From: Chitinophagaceae bacterium
Lineage (GTDB): Bacteria > Bacteroidota > Bacteroidia > Chitinophagales > Chitinophagaceae
NCBI GenBank assembly: GCA_019638595.1
Contig: JAHBTJ010000017.1
Location: 62,001 to 126,000 of the forward strand
Length of the DNA: 64,000 nt
Direction of reading: 5' to 3'
The notes beneath the pieces are model-generated. The model made no database searches. It was given only the letters and a program-made list of their open reading frames with translations, and had not been told where the DNA came from. This document shows, piece after piece, positions 43,850-52,554 of the stretch. Within the stretch, counting starts at the first letter, position 1; each line of letters begins with the position of its first letter. A program made the position numbers and the translations under genes.

Positions 43850-44029
43850 TTCGATATTTGAAATTTGAGATCTGAGATGAATGTGTCGTGTCCTGGTTTA
43901 TTGTTTATAGTTGGGAGTTTATAGTTGGGAAACTCTAAACTGAAACTTGCAACCTATGACCTGTAACCTGCAACAGCCATCAAATATCAAATCTCAAATA
44001 ACCTGAAATTTGTAACCTAAAAATCTCAA
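43850..44029 (+). repeat. Intergenic word-repeat array upstream of the second S66 gene
   Basis: The whole gap between the two S66 genes is composed of words such as TTTGAAATTTGAGATCTGAG, GTTTATAGTTGGGAG repeated within a few bases, GAAACTTGCAACCT, ATGACCTGTAACCTGCAAC and ACCTGAAATTTGTAACCT (44001-44018), ending directly at the next start codon. It shares the exact 14-mer GAAATTTGTAACCT with the array at 56.48 kb. Confidence 0.6.
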
Positions 44030-44938
44030 ATGTTCAAAATTCCCCCTTACTTAAAAAAAGGAGATACGATCGGGATCGTATGCCCCGCGGGATATATGCC
44101 AATCGAAAAGGCCCAGGCATGCATTCATACCTTACAACAATGGGGATATAAAGTAAAAGCAGGTAAAACCCTCGGCGGCATGTCAACCAACTATTTTTCC
44201 GGCACCGATGAAGAGCGGCTGAACGACCTGCAGCAAATGCTGGATGATAAAGAGGTACAGGCAATTTTATGCGGCCGCGGCGGGTATGGTGTAAGCCGCA
44301 TTATTGATGGTATTGATTTCTCCGCATTTAAGAAAAAGCCCAAGTGGCTGATCGGCTTCAGCGATATAACCGTTTTGCATACGCATATTCATACCCGTTA
44401 TAAAACAGCCACCCTGCATGCGCCCATGGCAGGCGCTTTTAACGATGATGGCCCCGCATCGGTATATGTGCAATCTTTACAAAAAGCGCTTGGGGGCAAA
44501 AAGTGCGCTTATACCGCGGATGCACATCCGTTAAACAGGAAAGGCCGTGCTGAGGGCTTGCTGGTTGGAGGCAACCTGGCTTTGCTGGCTCATGTAACAG
44601 GCTCCATATCTGAACCGGACACCAAAAACAAGATCCTTTTTATAGAAGACGTGGGTGAATACATTTACAATGCAGACCGGATGTTGCTTCAATTAAAAAG
44701 AGCCGGAAAGCTCGATCATCTTGCCGGCCTTATTATAGGTGGCTTTACTGATATGAAAGATACCGACAGGCCATTCGGCAAGCCTGTTTACGAAGCCATA
44801 CACGGCATTATAAAAGAATACAGCTATCCTGTTTGTTTTAACTTCCCCGTAAGTCATGGCAAAGAAAATTATGCGCTCAAATGCGGTATCCGGCATGCGC
44901 TCAGTGTTGGCAAAAAAGTAACATTAAAAGAGCTGTAA
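44030..44938 (+). CDS. S66 LD-carboxypeptidase, second paralogue (cytoplasmic)
   Basis: 302 residues starting directly with the catalytic domain (YLKKGDTIGIVCPAGYMP). It carries GRGGYGVSRIIDGI, the nucleophile region LIGFSDITVLHTH, LFIEDVGEYIYNADRM and NFPVSHGKENYALKCG, so all three S66 catalytic positions are present. No signal peptide is seen, so it is the expected cytoplasmic tetrapeptide recycling enzyme (LdcA role). Roughly half of residues match the preceding paralogue, indicating an old tandem duplication with relocation of one product. Confidence 0.88.
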   Translation: MFKIPPYLKKGDTIGIVCPAGYMPIEKAQACIHTLQQWGYKVKAGKTLGGMSTNYFSGTDEERLNDLQQMLDDKEVQAILCGRGGYGVSRIIDGIDFSAFKKKPKWLIGFSDITVLHTHIHTRYKTATLHAPMAGAFNDDGPASVYVQSLQKALGGKKCAYTADAHPLNRKGRAEGLLVGGNLALLAHVTGSISEPDTKNKILFIEDVGEYIYNADRMLLQLKRAGKLDHLAGLIIGGFTDMKDTDRPFGKPVYEAIHGIIKEYSYPVCFNFPVSHGKENYALKCGIRHALSVGKKVTLKEL

Positions 44939-45011
44939 TATATTCCAAAACAGAAAGGACCACCGCATTTCAGCCGGCAGTCCCTATTCAACCGTCCAAT
45001 ATTTTTTACCC

Positions 45012-46610
45012 TTATTGTTTAATTATTTTGGAAGAAGTGATCACTCCTTTGTCGGTGCTTATATGTACCATATATACTCCTTTTGCAAGACGGTTAGCCT
45101 CCGCTATTGTAATGACATTGTTCCCGGCATTAACAGATGCTGTTTTCACCAGTTTAACCTCTCCGGAAAGGTTATAGATTTTAATGGTAAGCGCAGCTTT
45201 TTGAGCGGATTTGAAATTGACATTAAGCTGGCTGCTGAACGGGTTGGGCCAAGCCTGCACAGAACCCGTATTTTCGGTATTGAACTTTACAGACTTTACG
45301 TCTGTATACCTGCTTCTGCCATCCGGCTCAATTGCCCTGATCCTGTAATACACTACCGGAGGATGTGCGGAAGATAAATCCCTGTCATCATAATTATAAT
45401 TTGTAATATTTTGCCGGCCTGCTACTTTAACAACACGGGTAAAATCAATGCCGTTGTCGCTGCGTTCTACCTCAAAATAAGTACCTGCATCGTATTGAAC
45501 CGCCCAGCTTAAAACAGGAATACCGGCAGAAAGTGAAACGGAAAAATCGTTCCATACCACCGGTAAAATAATTACACTGGTATATATGGATGAGCACGAA
45601 GTATAAGAAAGCACCCCGGTAGTATCAGGAGCAGGAAACTGCGCATATACAGCGCTTGAATATACAGTGCCCCACTGGTCGTCAAAGATCTGGGTTGTCT
45701 TTGTTCTGTTTACGGTATAAATTCTCAAAACATCCGAAGTGGTGCCGCCTGTACCTACAGTACCGCTGGTAGTGCTTTTTCCCCAAATGTACAGGTATCC
45801 GTTACCGGCTACATTACCCCAGTTGGTAAACTGTACGGTTTTAATAATACTGTTGCCTGTATTGATAATATTACCGCTGTTGGTGAGCGTTGAATTAGTT
45901 GCGTTACCGGCAGCCCATAATAAGCCGGCATTGTAAACTGTTCCACTATTAATGGTAAACCCTTTTTGAGCTACCATACGGCATGTATTTGTGAAAGAAG
46001 TACTGCCTCCTATCGTAAAGCTTCCCCCGGCAGAAAAAAGTCCCTCGTTGGTAATTTGCCCCTTGCCTACACTAAAATTCCCCCCTATTGTAAAGCTCTT
46101 TTTGTTAGAGATAGCAGCGTTTCCCCATACGTTGAAATCAGAGGCTATGCTCACATCTCCATTATTAATAAAGCTGGTATTATCCGCATTGATGGCAAAA
46201 GAGCTTTTAAAGGTTAAAGTTGCTCCTATATTGTTGATCCACACCTGGTTACCACTTCCGTTTACCTGCGAGGCATTGTTAATGGTTACAGAACCGTAAT
46301 TATTCAGTGCAAAACCAGCTTCCGTATCAAAAGAAGAAAAAACAGCCGTTCCATATACTACGTAGGGACCACGCAAACCATTAACACTGCCGGGCTTAAG
46401 AGTTGCTCCGGCAGCTACGGTTACCTTTCCTCCACCATTCCAGTTGGTAATACTGCCGGTAAATGTGCCCTGCTTAATGTAAAGACTATCACCGCTTTGT
46501 AATGTATAAGAAGTGGATGTACCATTGTCTATATAAGTAGTTTGGCCGAACAACCACACCGGAACAAATGCCGGCAGAAGAGAAAGGATAAGGAAATTAA
46601 AGCGTTTCAT
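45012..46610 (-). CDS. T9SS type A sorting-domain protein with repetitive beta-helix region
   Basis: 532 residues: signal peptide (LILSLLPAFVPVWLFGQ), then a region to about residue 290 rich in Asn, Gly, Thr and Ser with short recurring phrases (VTINNASQVNGSGNQVWIN, FINNGDVSIASDF, FTIGGNFSVGKGQITNEG, FTIGGSTSFTN), probably a parallel beta-helix. A fibronectin III-like region follows (YFEVERSDNGIDFTRV, YYRIRAIEPDG), and the C-terminal 75 residues form a Por secretion tail (AWPNPFSSQLNVNF, IYNLSGE, GVYMVHIS). It is therefore secreted to the cell surface by the type IX system. Ligand unknown. Confidence 0.85.
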   Translation of the reverse strand: MKRFNFLILSLLPAFVPVWLFGQTTYIDNGTSTSYTLQSGDSLYIKQGTFTGSITNWNGGGKVTVAAGATLKPGSVNGLRGPYVVYGTAVFSSFDTEAGFALNNYGSVTINNASQVNGSGNQVWINNIGATLTFKSSFAINADNTSFINNGDVSIASDFNVWGNAAISNKKSFTIGGNFSVGKGQITNEGLFSAGGSFTIGGSTSFTNTCRMVAQKGFTINSGTVYNAGLLWAAGNATNSTLTNSGNIINTGNSIIKTVQFTNWGNVAGNGYLYIWGKSTTSGTVGTGGTTSDVLRIYTVNRTKTTQIFDDQWGTVYSSAVYAQFPAPDTTGVLSYTSCSSIYTSVIILPVVWNDFSVSLSAGIPVLSWAVQYDAGTYFEVERSDNGIDFTRVVKVAGRQNITNYNYDDRDLSSAHPPVVYYRIRAIEPDGRSRYTDVKSVKFNTENTGSVQAWPNPFSSQLNVNFKSAQKAALTIKIYNLSGEVKLVKTASVNAGNNVITIAEANRLAKGVYMVHISTDKGVITSSKIIKQ

Positions 46611-46867
46611 TTGTAAGGTTTTGACTATTTGACTTTCGAAATTTGCCTGGTTATCTACCCGTTTTTACACTAAGTGAAAAACCAGAAAATTTAAATGTTT
46701 ACACTTATTAATAACGTAAACTTATAGTAGAAAACACTTATTATGAATAGCCAGACCCTTAAATTGACTTAAGTTAACCCGAGGCGGGAAAAAAGGGTTG
46801 ATGTATGCTAATAAAAGCTTTAATATATTGAAAATCAGATCTGTATTTTACGATGAGCAGTAAGATT

Positions 46868-47365
46868 TCATCGGTGATTGCGCGGGGCGTCGAAAAAAAG
46901 GAAGTTTTTAGGAGCTGATCGAAAATCGCTCCAATGGCCAATATCGGCCTGCACAGCAAACATGGCACAGGTGGGCATATCATCTACCCGTACCACATCG
47001 GTAAGGGTATTTACAAAAAAGGTGATTCCCGGGTTGTGAGAAAAAATGGCCAGATGGTGCAATGCATCGTCTGTTTGAGCAATAATATTATAGAAGACTT
47101 CCACCTCGGCCAAATACAAAGCATCCTTCAAAACAATCCGGTCAACATCATATCCAAATTGTTTTGCAAAATAGGCAGCGGTTTTGCGGGCTCTTTTTGC
47201 AGGGCTTGAAATAAAGGAGTCAACAGGTATTTTTCTGTTATACAGCAATTCCGCCATTAGTGGGGCATCGTGCTTACCCCTTTCGTTAAGGGGCCGGTCG
47301 AAATCACTTAAACTGACATCATCCCAACTGCTTTTAGCATGCCGGATCAAAATAACGGATCTCAT
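46868..47365 (-). CDS. SixA-type histidine phosphatase
   Basis: 165 residues. The RHG-like motif is LIRHAKSSWDD at residues 6-16, followed by DRPLNERGKHDAP, SSPAKRARKTA and the second catalytic His in FSHNPGIT. This is the short SixA subgroup of the histidine phosphatase superfamily, known in E. coli for dephosphorylating a His-phosphotransfer domain. The substrate here is unknown. It is separate from neighbours by gaps of 257 and 177 bases. Confidence 0.88.
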   Translation of the reverse strand: MRSVILIRHAKSSWDDVSLSDFDRPLNERGKHDAPLMAELLYNRKIPVDSFISSPAKRARKTAAYFAKQFGYDVDRIVLKDALYLAEVEVFYNIIAQTDDALHHLAIFSHNPGITFFVNTLTDVVRVDDMPTCAMFAVQADIGHWSDFRSAPKNFLFFDAPRNHR

Positions 47366-47542
47366 TTCTCTTTATTAGGGGAAGGAGGTGATTTACAAAG
47401 TAATAGCCTGAAATTTGGAAGAATTTCAAAAGGGTACCCAATTAAAAATTATAACATTATACTACATAGGAAACGCAGGATCTAAAAACGGGTGCAAAAA
47501 AACTTTCAATGTTGCAACAAAAATCAAGCCAACACAGCCCTT

Positions 47543-49390
47543 TTAGTATCCCCGAACATTTTTTCCTTCCATATAATTTATAAATGCCTTATTAACAACC
47601 TTGTTTCCACCGGGTGTGGGATAGTTACCGGTAAAATACCAGTCGCCGGTATTGGTTGGGCATGAATCGTGCAGATCCTCAATGGTTTGGTATATAACAT
47701 CAATATGGATGTTTACGTCGGGCGGGGTGATGAGCTGTGCGATCTTTTTAGAGATAGTTTCGGCAGTAAAAGGTTTATATACCTGGCGCACAACATTTTC
47801 GGTATGCAACTGGTTGTTCCGCTCCAGTTCCCGGCAACGATCGTACAGATCCTGCAGCAGCCCCTCCATTTTATTCTCTTTAATGAGCCCGATCGCCGCC
47901 TGAAAAGCAATAAAATCGCCCATCTTGCTCATATCAATTCCATAACAATCAGGATACCGTATCTGAGGGGCCGAAGAAAGGATAATTACTCTTTTAGGTT
48001 CCAGCCTTGATAACATCCGTACAATGCTTTCCCGAAGCGTGGTTCCTCTTACAATAGAATCGTCAATCACCACCACCGTATCTTCCTTACGCTTAATAGA
48101 ACCGTAAGTAATATCGTATACGTGCTGCACCAGTTCATTACGGCTTACGTCTTCGGTAATGAATGTGCGCATCTTCACGTCCTTATTGGCAATTTTTTCC
48201 ACCCTTATACGGCGGTTGACCATTTCCGCCAGCTTCTCGGCATCAAAATCCTTATCCCACGAACGGATGCGCTCAACCTTTACTTTATTCAGGTAATCTT
48301 CCATCCCCTTCAGCAAGCCATAAAAGGCTATTTCAGCAGTATTGGGTATAAAGGAAAAAACAGTATTTTTTAAATCGTAGTTAATGGACTTTAAAACCGC
48401 ATCACTCAGGTGGTTGCCGAGGGCTATCCGTTCGCGGTATATTTTCTCGTCGTTACCCCTTGAAAAATAGATCCGTTCAAAACTACAGGCACGCCTTTCT
48501 TTAGGCTCAATTATCTGCTCCACCTGGTAACTGCCGTCGGCTCTTACAATAAGGGCATGTCCCGGCATAAGCTCTATCACTTCTTTTTCGCTTACATTGA
48601 ACGTTGTCCGGATGGCAGCCCTTTCAGATGCCGCCACTATAATATCATCACTTACATAGTAATAAGACGGGCGAATGCCATGGGCATCCCGCATCACAAA
48701 ACTATCTCCATTGCCTATCAGCCCTCCTACATGAAAGCCGCCGTCAAAAAGCTTTACCGATTTCTTCAACACATTTACAATATCCAGCCTGTCGGGGTGC
48801 AGCTCATCTTCTTTCACCAAAAAATGATGAACCACTTCCATCATGGCCGCAAGATCGCTTTGCTTTTGAAATGTTCCCGGCTCTATATTTACAAGCGAAA
48901 AAAGCTCTTCGGTATTAACCAGGTTAAAATTACCTGCCAATGCAAGGTTAAGGGCAGGTATAGTATGGCATTTTATGAACGGGTGGCAAAATTCAACATT
49001 GTTTTTTCCCTGGGTTCCATAACGCAAATGCCCCAGCAAAAGTTCTCCCATAAAGCGGAGATGCCCCTTCATAAGCCCCGGATGCTTCTTTATGTCCGGT
49101 TGATATTTTTCCAGCTCGGCCAGCTCTTCAGATACCTGCCGGAAAAGGTCTGCAATAGCCATGGTTTGAATACTCCTGATGCGATGCATGAAAGGATAAC
49201 CCGGCTCCGTATCAAGCTTTACTGCGGCAATCCCGGCCCCATCCTGCCCCCGGTTGTGTTGCTTTTCCATTAACAGATACAGCTTGTTTAAGCCGTACAT
49301 TACCGTACCATACTTTTGCTGGTAATATGAAAAGGGCTTTCTAAGTCTTATGAATGCCAGACCGCATTCATGTTTTATAGGATCGCTCAT
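47543..49390 (-). CDS. purF: Amidophosphoribosyltransferase (PurF) of the long Bacteroidota type
   Basis: About 615 residues from the ATG at 49390 (SDPIKHECGLAFI). The Ntn glutaminase Cys follows an eight-residue leader, as in family members, with EKQHNRGQDGAGIA and HLRYGTQG. The C-terminal PRTase domain has the PRPP loop VVVIDDSIVRGTTLRES. It would form phosphoribosylamine from PRPP and glutamine in purine synthesis. The frame upstream to 49468 is ignored as it runs through the promoter. Many Bacteroidota have two PurF-like proteins; this longer form may be the secondary one, so the symbol is provisional. Confidence 0.8.
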   Translation of the reverse strand: MSDPIKHECGLAFIRLRKPFSYYQQKYGTVMYGLNKLYLLMEKQHNRGQDGAGIAAVKLDTEPGYPFMHRIRSIQTMAIADLFRQVSEELAELEKYQPDIKKHPGLMKGHLRFMGELLLGHLRYGTQGKNNVEFCHPFIKCHTIPALNLALAGNFNLVNTEELFSLVNIEPGTFQKQSDLAAMMEVVHHFLVKEDELHPDRLDIVNVLKKSVKLFDGGFHVGGLIGNGDSFVMRDAHGIRPSYYYVSDDIIVAASERAAIRTTFNVSEKEVIELMPGHALIVRADGSYQVEQIIEPKERRACSFERIYFSRGNDEKIYRERIALGNHLSDAVLKSINYDLKNTVFSFIPNTAEIAFYGLLKGMEDYLNKVKVERIRSWDKDFDAEKLAEMVNRRIRVEKIANKDVKMRTFITEDVSRNELVQHVYDITYGSIKRKEDTVVVIDDSIVRGTTLRESIVRMLSRLEPKRVIILSSAPQIRYPDCYGIDMSKMGDFIAFQAAIGLIKENKMEGLLQDLYDRCRELERNNQLHTENVVRQVYKPFTAETISKKIAQLITPPDVNIHIDVIYQTIEDLHDSCPTNTGDWYFTGNYPTPGGNKVVNKAFINYMEGKNVRGY

Positions 49391-49413
49391 GAAGAGGTTT
49401 AAAAAAGAAGTCG

Positions 49414-49447
49414 CAAAGTTACGTTGTTTACACTTAGAAAAAGCAAA
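49414..49447 (-). promoter_or_regulatory. Promoter of the purF-type gene
   Basis: On the minus strand TTTG (49447-49444) is followed after 22 bases by TAACTTTG (49421-49414), matching the -33 and -7 consensus. The -33 element overlaps the U-tract of the terminator of the preceding gene. The ATG at 49390 is 23 bases downstream. Confidence 0.6.
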
Positions 49448-49479
49448 TAAAAAAACCCGCTGAATCATTACAACGGGTT
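49444..49479 (-). terminator. Intrinsic terminator of the coiled-coil protein gene
   Basis: On the minus strand AACCCGTTG pairs with CAGCGGGTT (9 bp, one G-T pair, 8-base loop at 49479-49454) and runs into a T tract (TTTTTATTTGC). It follows the coiled-coil protein gene by 52 bases and immediately precedes the purF promoter. Confidence 0.7.
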
Positions 49480-49530
49480 ACAATTACAGGCTGCCTTTCA
49501 TAGTGACGCTATAAAAAGCGCCAGTTTAAA

Positions 49531-50169
49531 CTAACTATTTCGTTTAGCTTTTAGTTGTTCAAGCATTTTCCGCTGGTTTTCAACGTCCTGGCTCTGGGTT
49601 TGCTGCTTCTGCTTGTTCGATTCCAGGTCTTCCTGCAGTCCTTTGATCTTTTTTTCGAGCGAAGCCTGCTCTTTTACCAGGTCGTCATACTTTTTTTCCG
49701 CCTTTTTGGTGGCTTCTTCCTGGGCTAAAATATCCTGTTCCAGCTTATAAGCTACAGACTGGGAACTGACCTGCGCGTAAAAGCCATCTGAGGTTAACAT
49801 AGTGCCGGCAAGCGGAACGGGTGTAGCATGCTCATTGGGTTTGCTTGTAAAAAAATGAACTACACTCACGTCTTTTTCTTTCCTGCTTTTCCTGTCTACC
49901 TTTATATACAGGTCACAACGCTCATCGCTGATCTCGGCATTATCAACATCCTTAAAAGTGAGCCAGCCCTTGCTTTCTTTAGGCTTATATCCCATTTTGG
50001 CCATTTTGTTCTTAATAGCCTGCTCAACAATATCAGACTCATTGTTGATCTCCATTTTCTTTACGGTACGTTTAATTCCGCTGAATTCAATTTCACCTTC
50101 ACTAACCTGGGCAATTGAAAAGGGGGAGTGGAATAGAAATGCAAAAAGTAGTAGAAAAAAAACTCTCAT
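49531..50169 (-). CDS. Secreted coiled-coil protein of unknown function
   Basis: About 212 residues from the ATG at 50169 (the longer frame from 50217 lacks a signal peptide start). A signal peptide (FFLLLFAFLFHSPFSIAQ) precedes a compact alpha/beta region (EGEIEFSGIKRTVKKMEI, ERCDLYIKVDRKSR), and residues about 140-210 form a long coiled coil rich in Lys, Glu and Gln (EEATKKAEKKYDDLVKEQ). It probably acts in the periplasm. I do not recognise the family. It has its own terminator and is divergent from the flippase gene. Confidence 0.65.
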   Translation of the reverse strand: MRVFFLLLFAFLFHSPFSIAQVSEGEIEFSGIKRTVKKMEINNESDIVEQAIKNKMAKMGYKPKESKGWLTFKDVDNAEISDERCDLYIKVDRKSRKEKDVSVVHFFTSKPNEHATPVPLAGTMLTSDGFYAQVSSQSVAYKLEQDILAQEEATKKAEKKYDDLVKEQASLEKKIKGLQEDLESNKQKQQTQSQDVENQRKMLEQLKAKRNS

Positions 50170-50298
50170 CGCAATAGTTTTTGATACAGACGATAAGGTA
50201 ATTAAAAATGGTTGCATATATCAAAAAAAATATTCAAAAACTCTTTCGGCACAGTACATTACCTTTATTTCTGAACTTAATTTTGTTGTTTAAACATT

Positions 50299-51807
50299 TT
50301 GTTTTTGGCAGGCATTAAACAATTAGCAGGACAAACCCTTTGGTATGGAGTAAGCAGTATTGTACCAAGATTGCTCAACTATTTACTTACCCCCTATCTT
50401 ACCCTCAAGCTTTCGGGCGCCAGCTATGGCGATATGACCCTGGTATACGCGTTGATCTCTTTCCTGTTCATTATTTATACTTACGGATTAGAAACCGCCT
50501 ATTTCAGGTTCAGTCAAAAAAAAGAATACGAGGCAGACCTTTATAATACCAGCAGCGTTTCCATTATAACATCTACCATTATTTTAAGCGTAGGGTTATG
50601 GTTCTTTGTTCAACCACTGGCAACCCTTACCAACGTGCCGGAGCACCCGGAGTATATTAAGATCGCCATTTTAATTGTAGCGTTCGATACGCTGGCCGTT
50701 ATACCCTTTGCAAAGCTGAGGCAGGCGGGGCGGCCTGTCAAATACGCGGTGGTGCGCATTTCGGCAGTGCTGCTTAATATAGGCGTATTATACTTCTTTC
50801 TGTCTGTAAGTCCCAGGCTTGCCAGGTCAAATCCCAATAGTGTTTTTACCGTTATCAGCAATAGCAATTTTGAAACTGCCTATGTTATTATCTCCAACGC
50901 GCTGATGTCGCTGTTCACCCTGGTGCTTTTATGGAAGGAATTCCAGGCTTTCCGCTGGCGGTTCAATCCGGCACTCTGGAAAGAGATCATGATCTACTCT
51001 TCGCCTATGCTTATTGTTGGGTTTGGCGGTATGATCAATGAAACGCTCGATCGCATTATGCTGGGCTGGTGGGGCATACCTGTTGCGGGCGGCAGCATTA
51101 AAGACGATATAGGCACCTATGGCGCGTGCTATAAATTGTCTATTTTAATATCCCTGTCTATCCAGGCTTTCCGCCTGGGCGCAGAACCCTTTTTTTTCAA
51201 GCAGGCCTCCGGCGAAAACCCACAACGGGTATATGCCCGGGTAATGAAGTTTTTTGTGATCATACTGTGCCTGATGTTTTTATTTGTAGCGCTTTACCTG
51301 GATGTTTGGAAGCATTTCATACAGAATAAATCCATGTGGGCCGGACTAAAAGTAGTGCCGGTTTTATTGCTTGCCAACATGTTCCTCGGCATCTACTACA
51401 ATCTTTCCGTTTGGTATAAAATAACCAACAAAATAAGCTCCGGCGCATGGATCACCATAGCCGGAACAATTATTACCATCCTAATCAACTATATTTTTAT
51501 ACCTAAATACAGTTATGTGGCAAGCGCCTGGGCTACTTTTTTCTGCTATCTTACTATGATGGTTAGTTGCTATGTTTGGGGGCAAAAGGAATACCCGGTA
51601 CCCTATGCCTGGAAAAAACTGCTGGCATATATTGTAATTGCAGTGCTGCTGTATTTCTTACATACATGGCTTACCGCTTTGTGGACCAACGAAATGTTCA
51701 GCTATATACTGGCTACCCTTATATTATTTGCCTTCGGAATATTTGTGCTGAGAGTTGAAAAAAAAGAGTTTCAAAAAATGCCTGTTATTGGCAAATACAT
51801 CCGGTAA
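50299..51807 (+). CDS. Polysaccharide flippase (MATE/Wzx-type, MOP superfamily)
   Basis: 502 residues with about 14 membrane helices. The N-terminus AGQTLWYGVSSIVPRLLNYL and the segment TYGLETAYFRFSQKKE are typical of lipid-linked oligosaccharide flippases in Bacteroidota. It would move undecaprenyl-linked glycans across the inner membrane. No ATG is available before the conserved N-terminus: the frame starts with a TTG at 50299 (a second TTG is two codons on), so a non-canonical start is needed. Two bases separate its stop from the hemJ start, so they are co-transcribed. Confidence 0.83.
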   Translation: MFLAGIKQLAGQTLWYGVSSIVPRLLNYLLTPYLTLKLSGASYGDMTLVYALISFLFIIYTYGLETAYFRFSQKKEYEADLYNTSSVSIITSTIILSVGLWFFVQPLATLTNVPEHPEYIKIAILIVAFDTLAVIPFAKLRQAGRPVKYAVVRISAVLLNIGVLYFFLSVSPRLARSNPNSVFTVISNSNFETAYVIISNALMSLFTLVLLWKEFQAFRWRFNPALWKEIMIYSSPMLIVGFGGMINETLDRIMLGWWGIPVAGGSIKDDIGTYGACYKLSILISLSIQAFRLGAEPFFFKQASGENPQRVYARVMKFFVIILCLMFLFVALYLDVWKHFIQNKSMWAGLKVVPVLLLANMFLGIYYNLSVWYKITNKISSGAWITIAGTIITILINYIFIPKYSYVASAWATFFCYLTMMVSCYVWGQKEYPVPYAWKKLLAYIVIAVLLYFLHTWLTALWTNEMFSYILATLILFAFGIFVLRVEKKEFQKMPVIGKYIR

Positions 51808-51809
51808 AC

Positions 51810-52352
51810 ATGGTTTATATCAAAGCCCTCCATATAATATTTGTAGTTACCTGGTTTGCAGGACTGTTTTACATGCCGCGGTTATTAATATACAATCGCG
51901 AAGCGCAGGACAAGCCTGAACCTGCCCGCAGCATTTTACAGGAACAGCTTATCATTATGATGAAGCGGCTCTGGTACGGCATTACGGTACCTTCTGCCAT
52001 ACTAACTTTAATATTCGGACTGGCTACCATGGTAAAAAGCGGGTGGCATAAGCTACTGTTTCAGCCCGAGGGTAACTGGCTGTTACTGAAGCTCATTTTT
52101 GTATTGTTCCTTTATATTTATTTTATTATTGAACACCGCATGTTCCTGCAGCAAACAAAAGGAATATTTAAACAAAGCTCGCAACAGTTACGTATATGGA
52201 ATGAAATAGCCACTATTTTTTTAATAGCCATTGTAATGCTGGTGGTGGTAAAGCAAAATATGAGCGTGGTGTGGGGGCTGACTGGTTTGATATTATTTAT
52301 TATTGTATTAATGAGCGCCATCAGGGTGTACAAACTGCTTCGAAAAAAATAG
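51810..52352 (+). CDS. hemJ: HemJ-like protoporphyrinogen oxidase (CopD family)
   Basis: 180 residues and five hydrophobic segments. The N-terminal ALHIIFVVTWFAGLFYMPRL has the His (residue 8) and Arg of HemJ, and a Lys follows in a later helix (KLIFVLFLYIYF). HemJ oxidises protoporphyrinogen IX to protoporphyrin IX in the inner membrane in heme synthesis. It lies two bases after the flippase and about 200 bases before the heme uptake genes, a functional neighbourhood of heme metabolism. Confidence 0.85.
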   Translation: MVYIKALHIIFVVTWFAGLFYMPRLLIYNREAQDKPEPARSILQEQLIIMMKRLWYGITVPSAILTLIFGLATMVKSGWHKLLFQPEGNWLLLKLIFVLFLYIYFIIEHRMFLQQTKGIFKQSSQQLRIWNEIATIFLIAIVMLVVVKQNMSVVWGLTGLILFIIVLMSAIRVYKLLRKK

Positions 52353-52554
52353 GCACAGCTACGGGCGCTTTACCCTGGTAAACCAGCTTCCCTTATTGAC
52401 ATGGCAGGCAGCTCCTGTTGCATGCAGCGCTATAAGATTCCGCTTTTCGAAAACGATTTTCCCGATTACAAAAAGAAGCCCGGGCAGGGCCGAATACCTT
52501 TGCACGTTACGTATTTCGCCCTGCGATTTTCCATAATAACAGGTTGTTTAAACT

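Noticed and set aside
49391-49468. N-terminal extension of the purF-type protein
   Set aside because: The segment runs through the promoter and the conserved start is at 49390.
52353-52554. Cobalamin riboswitch or Fur box before the TonB receptor
   Set aside because: No B12-box motif and no Fur-like palindrome were seen; receptor motifs favour heme.
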